Source: Rummeliibacillus sp963792445
GTDB taxonomy: Bacteria; Bacillota; Bacilli; Bacillales_A; Planococcaceae
Direction: 5' to 3'
DNA: 64,000 nt
Assembly: GCA_963792445.1 (NCBI GenBank)
Contig: CAWBWO010000017.1
Span: 372,001 to 436,000 of the forward strand
This document shows, piece after piece, positions 15,278 to 24,736 of this stretch. The notes beneath the pieces were generated by a model. The model made no database searches. It saw only the letters and a program-made list of their open reading frames with translations, and was not told the origin of the DNA. The translations under genes and the position numbers were made by a program. The first letter of the stretch is position 1. Each line of letters opens with the position of its first letter.

Positions 15278-16222
15278 TCAACCTTGATAAAGTCTTCTAT
15301 TTTCGCCAATCATTTCAAAGTCAGTAGTTAAGGTTTTAATGCGTTCCATAATTCGTGCTGCTTTAATGACATCTACTTCCCCTTTTTGAGTTGTAGCGAA
15401 ATGATTTTCAAGTTGGTCGTAATTATAATTTGATGTTATAAATACTGGCAATCCTTCATTCATTCGGAATTGCAAAATTGTGCCGATAATTTCATCTCTT
15501 GTCCATGCAGATAAATTTTCTGCGCCTAAATCATCTAGCATTAGTACCGGTGCCCTTTTCACAAAATCCACTTTATCTTGGAGTGATTGGTCTTGAATGG
15601 AACTTTTTAATTCACTTAAAAAATCAGGTACATAGACCATCACTGTTTTAATTTCCATTTTAGCCAATTCGTTTGCAATAGCTCCAAGCACATAAGACTT
15701 ACCCACACCGAAATTACCGTAAATATAATAACCACTTCTCGGAAGATTTCCTGTTTTACGTACATTTTGAATAAATAATTCCGCAAAATTACGAATGGCC
15801 ATCTTTGATTCATTGCTAGTGTCTAAATCACTAATCTTAGCCTTTAAGACGTCTTTCGGCATATGCATACTTGAGATCATCGAAGCAGCTTTACGACGAG
15901 CATCTTCCATTCTCTTTGTTTGGCAAGGTACATATTCCACATCAATTTGACCTCTAATGATTGTTAGTTTCGGGACAAACCCATTAATAGCATTTTTACA
16001 AGTAGCGACAGACTCACATTGGTCGCAATCATGTTGTAGGTTGACGTATTCATAAAGCTTTCCTAAACCTCTTTCCACCATTTCACGATTAGCAATTTGA
16101 TCGTTTTCGGCAAGGAATTTTTGAACTCCCTTATCTTCCAGGATTTCTTTTTGCATTTCTGCATAACGTGCTTGGAATTGTGAATCCATCATCTTTTTTA
16201 ATTCGTTGTTGATTGGCTCCAT
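15278..16222 (-). CDS. dnaI: Primosomal protein DnaI, helicase loader
   Basis: A 314-residue AAA+ ATPase that loads the replicative helicase with DnaB and DnaD. The N-terminal zinc-binding part has HDCDQCESVATC (about residues 64-75). The ATPase part has Walker A GNFGVGKSYVLG (about 169) and Walker B VLMLDDLGAEN (about 231). The ATG overlaps the dnaB stop codon by one base, so the two are translationally coupled. Confidence 0.95.
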   Translation of the reverse strand: MEPINNELKKMMDSQFQARYAEMQKEILEDKGVQKFLAENDQIANREMVERGLGKLYEYVNLQHDCDQCESVATCKNAINGFVPKLTIIRGQIDVEYVPCQTKRMEDARRKAASMISSMHMPKDVLKAKISDLDTSNESKMAIRNFAELFIQNVRKTGNLPRSGYYIYGNFGVGKSYVLGAIANELAKMEIKTVMVYVPDFLSELKSSIQDQSLQDKVDFVKRAPVLMLDDLGAENLSAWTRDEIIGTILQFRMNEGLPVFITSNYNYDQLENHFATTQKGEVDVIKAARIMERIKTLTTDFEMIGENRRLYQG

Positions 16223-18045
16223 TATGAATCCACCTCTCCTTCATTCATTCCTAGTTTTTTCATTATTTCTTTACGTTTCTTTTCATAATCGGTTTGATTT
16301 GTTTCTAATTTCTTTTCTTCTGATTTTTTTTGTTGTTTGGCCTTATTTTCATAATACCAATCTGGCACATTTTGTTTATTTACTTGCTTTCCTTTTGGAA
16401 TAAATTGTTTTCGTTTTTTTGTTTCTTGATATTCCTTTGCAAAATGTAACGCTTGTTCTGCTGTTTGGATATTATTCTTTTGCCAGTTGGAAGCAATAGC
16501 TTGTAGGAATGCACTATTCAAGTTTGCATTACTTAAATAATATGCATAGTGAATTAGAACATTTATTACTGGAGTCGGTATGTCATATTTTGATGTAAAA
16601 TCTTGAACAACCTTTACGTCTCGTTCAAATGGTGTCTTCCCTTTTACAAGCATTGTCAGTAAGTTAGTTGGAGTCACATTATTAAAAATGGGTGATAATT
16701 CTTTTATAAGTTGATCAATATTTGCGTAATCAGAGTCCAAAAACTGTGGTAGCTGATAAAATGCACCTGCACAAGCCTTTAGGATTTTATATTCTTTAGA
16801 ATAATCTTTTGCTTCTGTTGATACACTTTGTTTCAGATATTTGATTTCATTTGCATTCATTTCTTCAAATTCTCTCGCTAACTTCATCGCTTCTCTTGCT
16901 GTTTTGACACCGGTATTACGCCAATGTGAAGCGATTGTTTCGATATACTTCCGATTCAGCTTCCCGTTGTTACGCAAAAATACATAATGGATTAGTACAT
17001 TTACTACCGGGGTTGAAATACCGTATTGCATAACTAAATCTTCTACTAGTTGGCGGTCATTAGGAAATGGTTCTTTCCCACCAGCCACTGCCTTTAATAC
17101 ATCAATCGGTGAAGAAGTTTCAAACCATCGTATTAACTCAGCTTCCATTGGGTCAATGTCTTCTTCGACTACTTCATTTTGCTTAAAAACCTCTTGTTTT
17201 TGCTGTTGCTTTTTTATGACTGATTGCATCTCAGGAGGCTCTTTAGATACAGTGAGTTTATAGTAGTCTGCCGCTTCTTTTTTTAGACGTAAATCACTTA
17301 GTTCCATTTTGTCATCTAGTGCAAGTAAAATAATTTTCTGCATATCAAGTGGCGTTAAATGATACAGAAAGGCTAATTTCGCAATGGTTGCCTTTACTTC
17401 TGCAGTTAATACAGAAGAGGGTACAAGCTGCTCAGAGAGACTTGCTCTTAAAAGTCTAAAATCAAATTCTTCATAGTTAAATGGAAGTTCTTTTGGTTTC
17501 TCTTGTAATCCAGTAAGTTGAATTTCATCAGAAGGCAAATTGTGCTGAACAGGTCGATAAACATCTGTAAATGTTCTAGATACTTCCTGATAGCCATAAT
17601 TCGACATTCCTTTTGAAACAAAACGTTGACGTAAATTTCGATAACTTGATTCACCAATTTTACTAAATAAGAACATCGATAATAACGGATCATCGAAGAA
17701 AGTTGCCGCATCAAGCGGTGGCATTACATCATAGATGAAGGAGCGCATTTCTTGTTGGTCTTTACGAAAAGTTCGCAGTAAACCAATAGCCTCTAATGCA
17801 ATACGTGACTCAAAAATTTTACCAATTGGTAAATTCAAAGCATTCATCAAATGATAATGCGACATTGAATTAGCATCTACATTTTCTCCCTCTGCCCATA
17901 GCAAAAAATAGAGGCCAATCGGCTCAGCTCCAATTAATGGTTGATATAATAGTGTAATCAACTTTCTATCATAACTTGAAAGAGGGAATGGTACACGAAT
18001 GGATAGACGGTCAACAGGCTGCAATTCTTTAAATAAATTTACCAA
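16222..18045 (-). CDS. dnaB: Replication initiation and membrane attachment protein DnaB, with two DDBH2 domains
   Basis: A 607-residue Firmicute DnaB (helicase co-loader, not the helicase). The N-terminal DDBH1 region starts with KELQPVDRLSIRVPFPLSSYDRKL. The C-terminal part contains two similar DDBH2-like units: residues about 314-393 with STPVVNVLIHYVFL, and about 461-540 with PTPVINVLIHYAYY. B. subtilis DnaB is 472 residues with a single DDBH2, so the extra length is explained by a duplicated domain. The start is TTG after GGAGGGAG. It lies between nrdR and dnaI in one operon. Confidence 0.93.
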   Translation of the reverse strand: MVNLFKELQPVDRLSIRVPFPLSSYDRKLITLLYQPLIGAEPIGLYFLLWAEGENVDANSMSHYHLMNALNLPIGKIFESRIALEAIGLLRTFRKDQQEMRSFIYDVMPPLDAATFFDDPLLSMFLFSKIGESSYRNLRQRFVSKGMSNYGYQEVSRTFTDVYRPVQHNLPSDEIQLTGLQEKPKELPFNYEEFDFRLLRASLSEQLVPSSVLTAEVKATIAKLAFLYHLTPLDMQKIILLALDDKMELSDLRLKKEAADYYKLTVSKEPPEMQSVIKKQQQKQEVFKQNEVVEEDIDPMEAELIRWFETSSPIDVLKAVAGGKEPFPNDRQLVEDLVMQYGISTPVVNVLIHYVFLRNNGKLNRKYIETIASHWRNTGVKTAREAMKLAREFEEMNANEIKYLKQSVSTEAKDYSKEYKILKACAGAFYQLPQFLDSDYANIDQLIKELSPIFNNVTPTNLLTMLVKGKTPFERDVKVVQDFTSKYDIPTPVINVLIHYAYYLSNANLNSAFLQAIASNWQKNNIQTAEQALHFAKEYQETKKRKQFIPKGKQVNKQNVPDWYYENKAKQQKKSEEKKLETNQTDYEKKRKEIMKKLGMNEGEVDS

Positions 18046-18076
18046 CTATACTCCCTCCAAATATCACTTACTAGAC

Positions 18077-18541
18077 TCATTCTTTAGATTGTTTTTCAAT
18101 TAACTCTCTTAGCTCATCGATAAACACATTTATATCTTTGAATTGACGATATACAGAGGCAAAACGTACATAGGATACTTCATCAATCTTAGAAAGTCGG
18201 TCCATAACCATTTCTCCAACCTCTTCTGTTTTTACTTCTGCATTCCCAATTCTTCGCAAATCTTGCTCAATGTTAAACACTAAATCTTCTAATACACTCA
18301 GTGCAACAGGGCGCTTTTCACATGCACGTATTAGACCCCTGAGTACTTTTTCTCGACTAAATTCTTCGCGTGAACCATCTTTTTTAACAACTATTAGAGG
18401 CATTTCTTCTACTTTTTCAAAAGTTGTGAAACGAAAGCTGCATGATTCACACTCACGGCGTCTGCGAATAGCTTTATTGTCATCGACAGGTCTACTATCA
18501 ATAACTTTCGTTCCATTATATTGACAAGCTGGACATTTCAT
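18077..18541 (-). CDS. nrdR: Transcriptional repressor NrdR
   Basis: A 154-residue repressor of ribonucleotide reductase genes. The N-terminal zinc ribbon has CPAC (residues 3-6) and CESC (about 31-34). The ATP-cone follows from about residue 49 (VVKKDGSREEFSREKVLRGL), sensing dATP/ATP. It heads the nrdR-dnaB-dnaI cluster with a 31-base gap to dnaB, the same order as in B. subtilis. Confidence 0.96.
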   Translation of the reverse strand: MKCPACQYNGTKVIDSRPVDDNKAIRRRRECESCSFRFTTFEKVEEMPLIVVKKDGSREEFSREKVLRGLIRACEKRPVALSVLEDLVFNIEQDLRRIGNAEVKTEEVGEMVMDRLSKIDEVSYVRFASVYRQFKDINVFIDELRELIEKQSKE

Positions 18542-18716
18542 ATTTTTTCTCTCCTGATTTCACAACATATTAGTTTATCTATTATAGCAAATAATAATGA
18601 TTTATATCGAAAAAAAGAGTAGAAAATCCTCATTACAACCAAAAACATTACGAAATATCGTCAATTTTTGACCCTTTTGATTAATAATCTGTTCCATATT
18701 TTCATTTTCTAATATT

Positions 18717-18757
18717 CTAGAAAAAAATCCTTCTAACCTAGTTGGTTAGAAGGATTC
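18717..18757 (-). terminator. Terminator of gapB
   Basis: AATCCTTCTAACC and GGTTAGAAGGATT form a 13-base stem with a short loop, followed by T residues on the minus strand. Confidence 0.8.
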
Positions 18758-18783
18758 GTAAATATAGAAAGAATTTGATTTAC

Positions 18784-19803
18784 TTAAGCATTTACTGTTT
18801 CTTTCAATTCAGCAACCACTTTTTTAGTTAAATCTACAACGCGTGCAGAGTAACCCCATTCGTTGTCATACCAAGCTATAACTTTAACTTTACGATCTCC
18901 AATTGTCATTGTTGTAAGACCATCGATTGTAGCTGAAGCTGGGTTCGTATTATAGTCTTTTGATACAAGTGGTTCCATACTGAAATCTAAAATTCCTTTC
19001 AATGGACCATTTGCAGCTTTTTTGAAAGCCTCATTTACTTCTTCAGCAGTAACATCTCTTTGTAAATCTACTACTAAGTCTACTAAAGAAACATTAGGTG
19101 TTGGTACACGTAGCGCCATACCATGTAATTTTCCTTGTAATTCAGGTAGTACAAGAGTTAAAGCTTTTGCAGCACCTGTAGATGTAGGAATAATAGATTC
19201 AGCACATGAACGAGCACGACGTAAATCTTTATGTGGATTATCTATATTTTTTTGGTCATTTGTATAAGAGTGAACTGTAGTCATTAAACCATTATCGATT
19301 CCAAATGCTTCATTTAAAACTTTTGCAACGGGTGCAAGACAGTTTGTAGTACAACTTGCATTTGAAATAATATCATGTTTTGAAAGATCTAATTTGTCGT
19401 CATTAACACCCATCACGATTGTTACATCTTCGTTTTTACCTGGTGCAGTTAAAATTACTTTTTTCGCACCTGCTTCTAGATGTAATGCAGCTTTACTGCG
19501 TTCGTTAAATTTACCAGTTGCCTCAATAACAATATCGACACCTAATTCTTTCCATGGTAAGTTTTGTGGATTACGATCATTTACAATCTGAACACGTTTT
19601 CCATTTACAACGATTGCGTCTTCTTCTGCAACTACTTCTCCATTAAATCTACCGTGAGTTGTGTCATACTTAATTAAATGTGCTAATGTTTCTGTTGGGT
19701 AGCTTGCATTAATAGCTACGATATTTAAATCATCTTGCATGATCGCTTGACGGAACACCATACGTCCTATACGGCCAAGTCCGTTAATAGCAATTGAAGT
19801 CAT
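18784..19803 (-). CDS. gapB: Glyceraldehyde-3-phosphate dehydrogenase, GapB type
   Basis: A 339-residue GAPDH with the NAD(P)-binding start AINGLGRIGRMVFR, the catalytic cysteine in SNASCTTNCLAPV (about residue 153) and the C-terminal WYDNEWGYSARVVDL. Its position between nrdR and coaE is that of B. subtilis gapB, the gluconeogenic NADP-preferring isozyme. The residue after strand beta-B (AINASYP) is not the aspartate of strict NAD-dependent glycolytic GapA, which agrees. It is transcribed alone between a terminator and a 130-base upstream region. Confidence 0.92.
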   Translation of the reverse strand: MTSIAINGLGRIGRMVFRQAIMQDDLNIVAINASYPTETLAHLIKYDTTHGRFNGEVVAEEDAIVVNGKRVQIVNDRNPQNLPWKELGVDIVIEATGKFNERSKAALHLEAGAKKVILTAPGKNEDVTIVMGVNDDKLDLSKHDIISNASCTTNCLAPVAKVLNEAFGIDNGLMTTVHSYTNDQKNIDNPHKDLRRARSCAESIIPTSTGAAKALTLVLPELQGKLHGMALRVPTPNVSLVDLVVDLQRDVTAEEVNEAFKKAANGPLKGILDFSMEPLVSKDYNTNPASATIDGLTTMTIGDRKVKVIAWYDNEWGYSARVVDLTKKVVAELKETVNA

Positions 19804-19934
19804 GAATAAAATCCTCCCTGTATACTCCGTAACATATTTGTCTTAGGTTTAGGATTAGTATAGCACATTCCATGGAAAGTAGAGCATATTATATAACATA
19901 AATTATAGTTTATTTTTTCGGAATTTTTGCACAA

Positions 19935-20540
19935 TTATTGAATAATGTCCCACAAATCCAGTATTTTCAACAGTTGAGCACGCGTATTTTCTAAATTTCC
20001 ATTATTATAAATAACAGCATCTGCTCCCTTTTCCTTTACTGAAATTGGCAACTGAGAAGTAATTCTTGCTTTCGCTTCTTCCTCAGTTAATTGATTTCTT
20101 TCCATTAATCTTATTAATTGAGTATCCTCATCTACAGATACTACTAAAATTTTTTCTACGAAATGTTCTAATCCACTTTCAAATAATAATGGAATATCCA
20201 TTACAACATGTTTTTCTCCATTGTCGAGCCATTCATCCCGTTGTCTCAGCATTTCTTTACGAATTGCAGGATGAATAATGTCGTTTAATTGTTTTCTTTT
20301 TCCTGGATCATGAAAAATAATTTCTCCTAGTTTTGAACGATTAAGTCCACCGTTTTCTAATAAAATTTCCTCTCCAAAAACTTCCACAATATTGTTCAGT
20401 GTTTCTGTTCCTGGTTCAACAACTACTCTAGCTACGAGATCAGCATCCACAATTTTAAGATCCAATTCTTGTAACATTTTAGCTACAGTACTTTTTCCAC
20501 TAGCAATACTTCCTGTTAATCCAATTATCATTTTGTTCAC
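19935..20540 (-). CDS. coaE: Dephospho-CoA kinase
   Basis: A 201-residue kinase that performs the last step of coenzyme A synthesis. The P-loop GLTGSIASGKST is at residues 7-18, and DADLVAR (about 33) and the LID region with RLMERNQLTEEEAKARI are present. It starts six bases after mutM ends, so the two are cotranscribed. Confidence 0.95.
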   Translation of the reverse strand: MNKMIIGLTGSIASGKSTVAKMLQELDLKIVDADLVARVVVEPGTETLNNIVEVFGEEILLENGGLNRSKLGEIIFHDPGKRKQLNDIIHPAIRKEMLRQRDEWLDNGEKHVVMDIPLLFESGLEHFVEKILVVSVDEDTQLIRLMERNQLTEEEAKARITSQLPISVKEKGADAVIYNNGNLENTRAQLLKILDLWDIIQ

Positions 20541-20546
20541 TCACCT

Positions 20547-21419
20547 TTAATGTTGACATTTAGGACAGTACACTGAGTTCCTTCCTGAAATTACCATTTG
20601 CTTCGTATTAGTATGACACATTGGGCACGCTTTCTTTCCATACATTTGTAAGCGGTCTTGCATACCTCCCGCTTCTCCATTAATATTTCGATAATCTGAA
20701 ATACTCGAACCACCTGCATCGATACTTTCTTGAAGAATCGCTACTATTGTATGGAATAATTCTCTTTTTCGTTTATCACTTATTCGCGAAAGTTTTCTTG
20801 CGGGGTGAATTTTCATACGAAATAGTGATTCTGTTGCATAGATATTGCCACAACCCGCAATAACTTGACCATCCATGATGACTTCTTTAACGGGTTTATC
20901 TGCATACTTTGGCAGTTTTGATTTTTCCAAGAAATACTTCAAAGCATTTTCGGAGAATGGCTCAGGTGCTATTTCAAGAAGCGGTGGATACTCTTCAATT
21001 GAATGCAAAAATCGCATTTCTCCGAAGCGACGAATATCCGAATATACAAGAAATTCATCTTTTTCAAAAGTGAATACAATATGTATGTGCTTTTGAAACT
21101 TTTCTTCTGTTATTTCATCCAATGAATGCACATAAAACCATGCACCGGTCATACCTAAATGGTTGACCAGTACATAGTCTACATTGTTTTTTTCTAAATA
21201 GAATAATATATACTTCGATCTTCTTTTGACTTCTCTTATTTGCATACTTTCTAATGCATATGAAAATTCAGAAGGATCCATTCCTTTTATAATACAAGCT
21301 TTGCCTTCATCTATTGACTTGCAAATTGTATTTGAAACCTGTACGTGACGAATAATTTTACCCGTCACGACTGGTTTTAGTGCACGCACAACCCCTTCTA
21401 CTTCAGGTAATTCTGGCAT
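20547..21419 (-). CDS. mutM: Formamidopyrimidine-DNA glycosylase
   Basis: A 290-residue 8-oxoguanine glycosylase/AP lyase. It has the catalytic N-terminal proline (MPELPEVE), the helix-two-turn-helix region (ESLFRMKIHPARKLS) and a C-terminal zinc finger (CPMC...CPKC, about residues 266-288). It lies downstream of polA, with which it shares base-excision repair, separated by a structured intergenic element. Confidence 0.96.
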   Translation of the reverse strand: MPELPEVEGVVRALKPVVTGKIIRHVQVSNTICKSIDEGKACIIKGMDPSEFSYALESMQIREVKRRSKYILFYLEKNNVDYVLVNHLGMTGAWFYVHSLDEITEEKFQKHIHIVFTFEKDEFLVYSDIRRFGEMRFLHSIEEYPPLLEIAPEPFSENALKYFLEKSKLPKYADKPVKEVIMDGQVIAGCGNIYATESLFRMKIHPARKLSRISDKRKRELFHTIVAILQESIDAGGSSISDYRNINGEAGGMQDRLQMYGKKACPMCHTNTKQMVISGRNSVYCPKCQH

Positions 21420-21439
21420 GCAATCACTCCTTTACCCCG

Positions 21440-21665
21440 CATTAACTGGCTTTTGACACAACCTCAAGGCTTTAGAAAATTCAGAAGAAACATAGGTAGT
21501 AGATAACTGCCCGAATGCTCGCTGTAGCTCCGAGCCAGCCTCGAGGTCATAAGCCTGTACAACTCTGGTGGGTTAGCAGGACGTGTCGAACTTAATCGTA
21601 GCTCCGCTACTATCTTAGCGACAGTAGAAGACGGCCAACTAACAAGTCACGTCCTGTACATAAAA
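21440..21665. repeat. GC-rich structured intergenic element between polA and mutM
   Basis: About 225 bases much richer in GC than the flanks, with several inverted repeats: AGGACGTG/CACGTCCT about 80 bases apart, GTAGC/GCTAC around TCC, and the CTGTAC words at both sides. No open frame of note. It looks like a dispersed repeat or structured RNA but has no second copy in this window. Confidence 0.4.
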
Positions 21666-21689
21666 AACCCCACTGATTGAAGTTTCACT

Positions 21690-24317
21690 TTATTTCGTTT
21701 CATACCAAGTTTTTCCTGATGCAAAATCTGCTTTTAAAGGTACTTTTAATTGGAACGCATTAGCCATTACTTCAGGTACCAATTTTTCTAATATTTCTAT
21801 TTCGCTTTCAGGTGCTTCGAAAATCAGCTCATCATGTACTTGTAATAACATTTTCGCTTGCAATTGATGTTCATCTAATGCTTTTGCCATATCAATCATA
21901 GCTTTTTTGATAATATCTGCCGCACTTCCTTGAATTGGAGTGTTCATAGCTGTTCGTTCTGCAAAACTACGTAGATTAAAATTGGAACTATTTAAATCCG
22001 GAAGATAACGGCGACGATTTAATATTGTAGTGACATAACCCTTTTTCTTTGCGTCTTCTACAATATTCTTCATATAATCTTGAACACCTGGGAAGCTATT
22101 TAAGTACCGTTCAATAAACTCAGCCGCTTCCTTTCTCGTTATATTCAAGTTTTGAGATAGCCCATAATCACTTATGCCATATACAATACCGAAGTTAACT
22201 GCTTTTGCAGCACGTCTCATATTTGATGTAACATCTTGCTCCTCTACATGGAAGACATTCATTGCTGTTTTAGTATGAATATCCATATCATGAATAAAAG
22301 CATTAATTAGATTTTCATCATTGGACATATGTGCAAGGACACGTAATTCAATTTGAGAGTAATCGGCCGCAAACATTTTCCATCCTTCATGGGAAGGGAT
22401 GAATGCTTGGCGAATTTTCCGTCCTTCTTCTAAGCGTACTGGAATGTTTTGTAGGTTAGGATCAGTTGAGCTTAGGCGACCTGTTGAAGTTAAAGCTTGT
22501 TGATAGCGAGTATGAATTTTTTGATCTTCTTCATGAATTTCCTTCAATAGGCCATCTATATAAGTTGATTGTAATTTTCCAAGTTGTCGATATTGCAATA
22601 TGTGTTGAATAATTTCATGTTCTGAAGCTAGTTTATCTAATACATCAGCAGCAGTAGAATACCCCGTCTTTGTCTTCTTAATAACAGGTAGTCCAAGTTT
22701 TTCAAATAAAATGACACCCAGTTGTTTTGGTGAATTGATATTAAACTTTTCCCCTGCATATTTGTAAATCTCTTCTTCAATATCTTTTAATTTAGTTGTA
22801 AGCTCTGCGCCAATTTCGATTAATCGACTGCGGTCAACTGCAACACCATCGCTTTCCATTTGGCTTAAAATACCTGCAAGTGGTAATTCTAAATGGTTAT
22901 AAAGCTCATATTGTTCGTTTTCTTTTAGACGTTCTTCAATCTTACTTTGAAGCGTTAGAACGGCAGTTGCTTTTCGACTAGCATGTTCTGCTATAACATT
23001 TCCTTCTGGTACCGATTTCTTTGCCCCTTTACCATAGACCACATCATTCGTTTGAACATCTGTATAGCCGAATTCTTTGGCAACTACGGCTACATCATCA
23101 GATGACATGGCAGGATTAAGAATATACGCAGCTAATAATAAATCAAATTCAATCCCTTTTAGTTTGATCCCACTACGATACAAGGCAGCTTGAGTTGCTT
23201 TTGAATCAAATACATACTTTTTCATCGAATCATCTTCCAGCCAAGCAATTAATTCTTTTGACTCCAAAGCTTTTTCAAATGGAATATAATACGCTGTGTC
23301 TCCTGCAGTTAAAGCAATTCCATAACTTTCACAAGTATGATAATGTTCATCTGCTAATTCTAAATGGATAGCCATCGGACTAGACAATTGCTCTTTTGTA
23401 AAATGATCGACTACCTCAAATTTAACCTCAGCTGTCTCTTTTGCCTCTGTTTCATAATTACTTTTTTCGATTAATGATTTAAAAGATAAATCTTGCCATA
23501 AAGCAAATAGTGTATCGACATCTGGTCCCACGTAGGCTAATTCATCGATAGATACTTCTATTGGAGCATCACGATTAATCGTTGCTAGTTGTTTACTCAT
23601 TTTCGCTTGTTCTTCATTATTCACTAGCTTTTCTTTCAACTTTGCTCCACTTACTTCGTCAATATGTTCGTAAACTTCCTCTACTGTTTTGAATTGAGAA
23701 AGTAGTTTTATTGCTGTTTTTTCACCGACCCCAGGGACGCCAGGGATATTATCTGAAGAATCACCCATTAATCCTTTCATGTCGATGATTTGATGAGGTG
23801 TAAGGCCGTATTTTTCATTGATATGATCAGGCGTATAATGTTCAATATCTGTCATACCTTTTCGTGTAATATATACAGTTGTACGTTCGGATGCTAATTG
23901 TGTTAAGTCTTTATCTCCCGAAACAACAACAACTTCTAAGCCCTGTTCATCAGCTTGTTTGCTCAATGTGCCAATAATATCATCAGCTTCATACATTTCT
24001 AATTCGTATTGTTTAATCCGATATGCATCGAGTAATTTTCTTAGATAAGGGAATTGTTCGGATAGTTCTGGTGGTGTCTTTTGTCTACCACCTTTATATT
24101 CTGAATACGTTGAATGGCGGAATGTCGTTTTTCCAGCATCAAATGCAACGAGCATTTTAGTTGGCTTTTCTTCTTCTAGTATTTTTTGTAGCATCGTTGT
24201 AAATCCATAAACTGCATTCGTATGGATACCTGAATCATTTGTAAGTAACGGCAAAGCAAAAAATGCTCGATACGCCAAACTATTACCATCCAATAAAAGT
24301 AGTTTTTCCTTCGTCAT
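21690..24317 (-). CDS. polA: DNA polymerase I
   Basis: An 875-residue polymerase. The 5'-nuclease domain covers about residues 1-290 (LLLDGNSLAYRAFFALP, ...GDKDLTQL..., GVPGVGEKTA). The middle 3'-5' exonuclease-like domain lacks the catalytic acidic residues (MAIHLELADEHYHT), as in other Bacillus enzymes. The polymerase domain has DYSQIELRVLAHM and QVHDELIFE. The ATG at 24317 follows AGGAG and is preferred over a GTG three codons earlier. It fills gaps in repair and Okazaki-fragment processing. Confidence 0.96.
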   Translation of the reverse strand: MTKEKLLLLDGNSLAYRAFFALPLLTNDSGIHTNAVYGFTTMLQKILEEEKPTKMLVAFDAGKTTFRHSTYSEYKGGRQKTPPELSEQFPYLRKLLDAYRIKQYELEMYEADDIIGTLSKQADEQGLEVVVVSGDKDLTQLASERTTVYITRKGMTDIEHYTPDHINEKYGLTPHQIIDMKGLMGDSSDNIPGVPGVGEKTAIKLLSQFKTVEEVYEHIDEVSGAKLKEKLVNNEEQAKMSKQLATINRDAPIEVSIDELAYVGPDVDTLFALWQDLSFKSLIEKSNYETEAKETAEVKFEVVDHFTKEQLSSPMAIHLELADEHYHTCESYGIALTAGDTAYYIPFEKALESKELIAWLEDDSMKKYVFDSKATQAALYRSGIKLKGIEFDLLLAAYILNPAMSSDDVAVVAKEFGYTDVQTNDVVYGKGAKKSVPEGNVIAEHASRKATAVLTLQSKIEERLKENEQYELYNHLELPLAGILSQMESDGVAVDRSRLIEIGAELTTKLKDIEEEIYKYAGEKFNINSPKQLGVILFEKLGLPVIKKTKTGYSTAADVLDKLASEHEIIQHILQYRQLGKLQSTYIDGLLKEIHEEDQKIHTRYQQALTSTGRLSSTDPNLQNIPVRLEEGRKIRQAFIPSHEGWKMFAADYSQIELRVLAHMSNDENLINAFIHDMDIHTKTAMNVFHVEEQDVTSNMRRAAKAVNFGIVYGISDYGLSQNLNITRKEAAEFIERYLNSFPGVQDYMKNIVEDAKKKGYVTTILNRRRYLPDLNSSNFNLRSFAERTAMNTPIQGSAADIIKKAMIDMAKALDEHQLQAKMLLQVHDELIFEAPESEIEILEKLVPEVMANAFQLKVPLKADFASGKTWYETK

Positions 24318-24520
24318 ATGGCACACTCCTAAAATTTAAATGAATCGTTTATGTGATCAATTCATCTCTTTTACTTAATTTAGATATATCATTAGCTATT
24401 CTAAATATATATTTTACCATGCAAACAATTGGAAAGGAAAAGTGTGGCTATGTAATATGCGAAAAAACGTTCGATTTTTAGTTGATATATTTTATAGGAG
24501 AAAAATAGAGGAGATCTATC
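24318..24520. other. Intergenic region upstream of polA, no recognised content
   Basis: About 200 AT-rich bases between the polA start and the phoPR terminator. No gene, repeat or clear promoter could be picked out with confidence. Confidence 0.5.
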
Positions 24521-24562
24521 TCAATAAAATAAGAGAGTGCTATTATATGCGACTCTCTTAAA
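24521..24562 (-). terminator. Terminator after phoPR
   Basis: AAGAGAGT and ACTCTCTT form a stem with a 13-base loop, followed by ATTTTATT on the minus strand. Confidence 0.5.
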
Positions 24563-24736
24563 AAATAATAATTTGAAGGGGGCTTCGGTTATTAGTATAA
24601 GTTCACTCTTTGTAGATTGTATAAAGCCAGTGTAAAGATATTGTAAATGCTTTACAATTTAATATATTTTAGTTACTAAATCTACCTTTTAGCAAAAAGT
24701 TATTAAAATAAGTTGGAATTATTATGTTTGCTTTTA

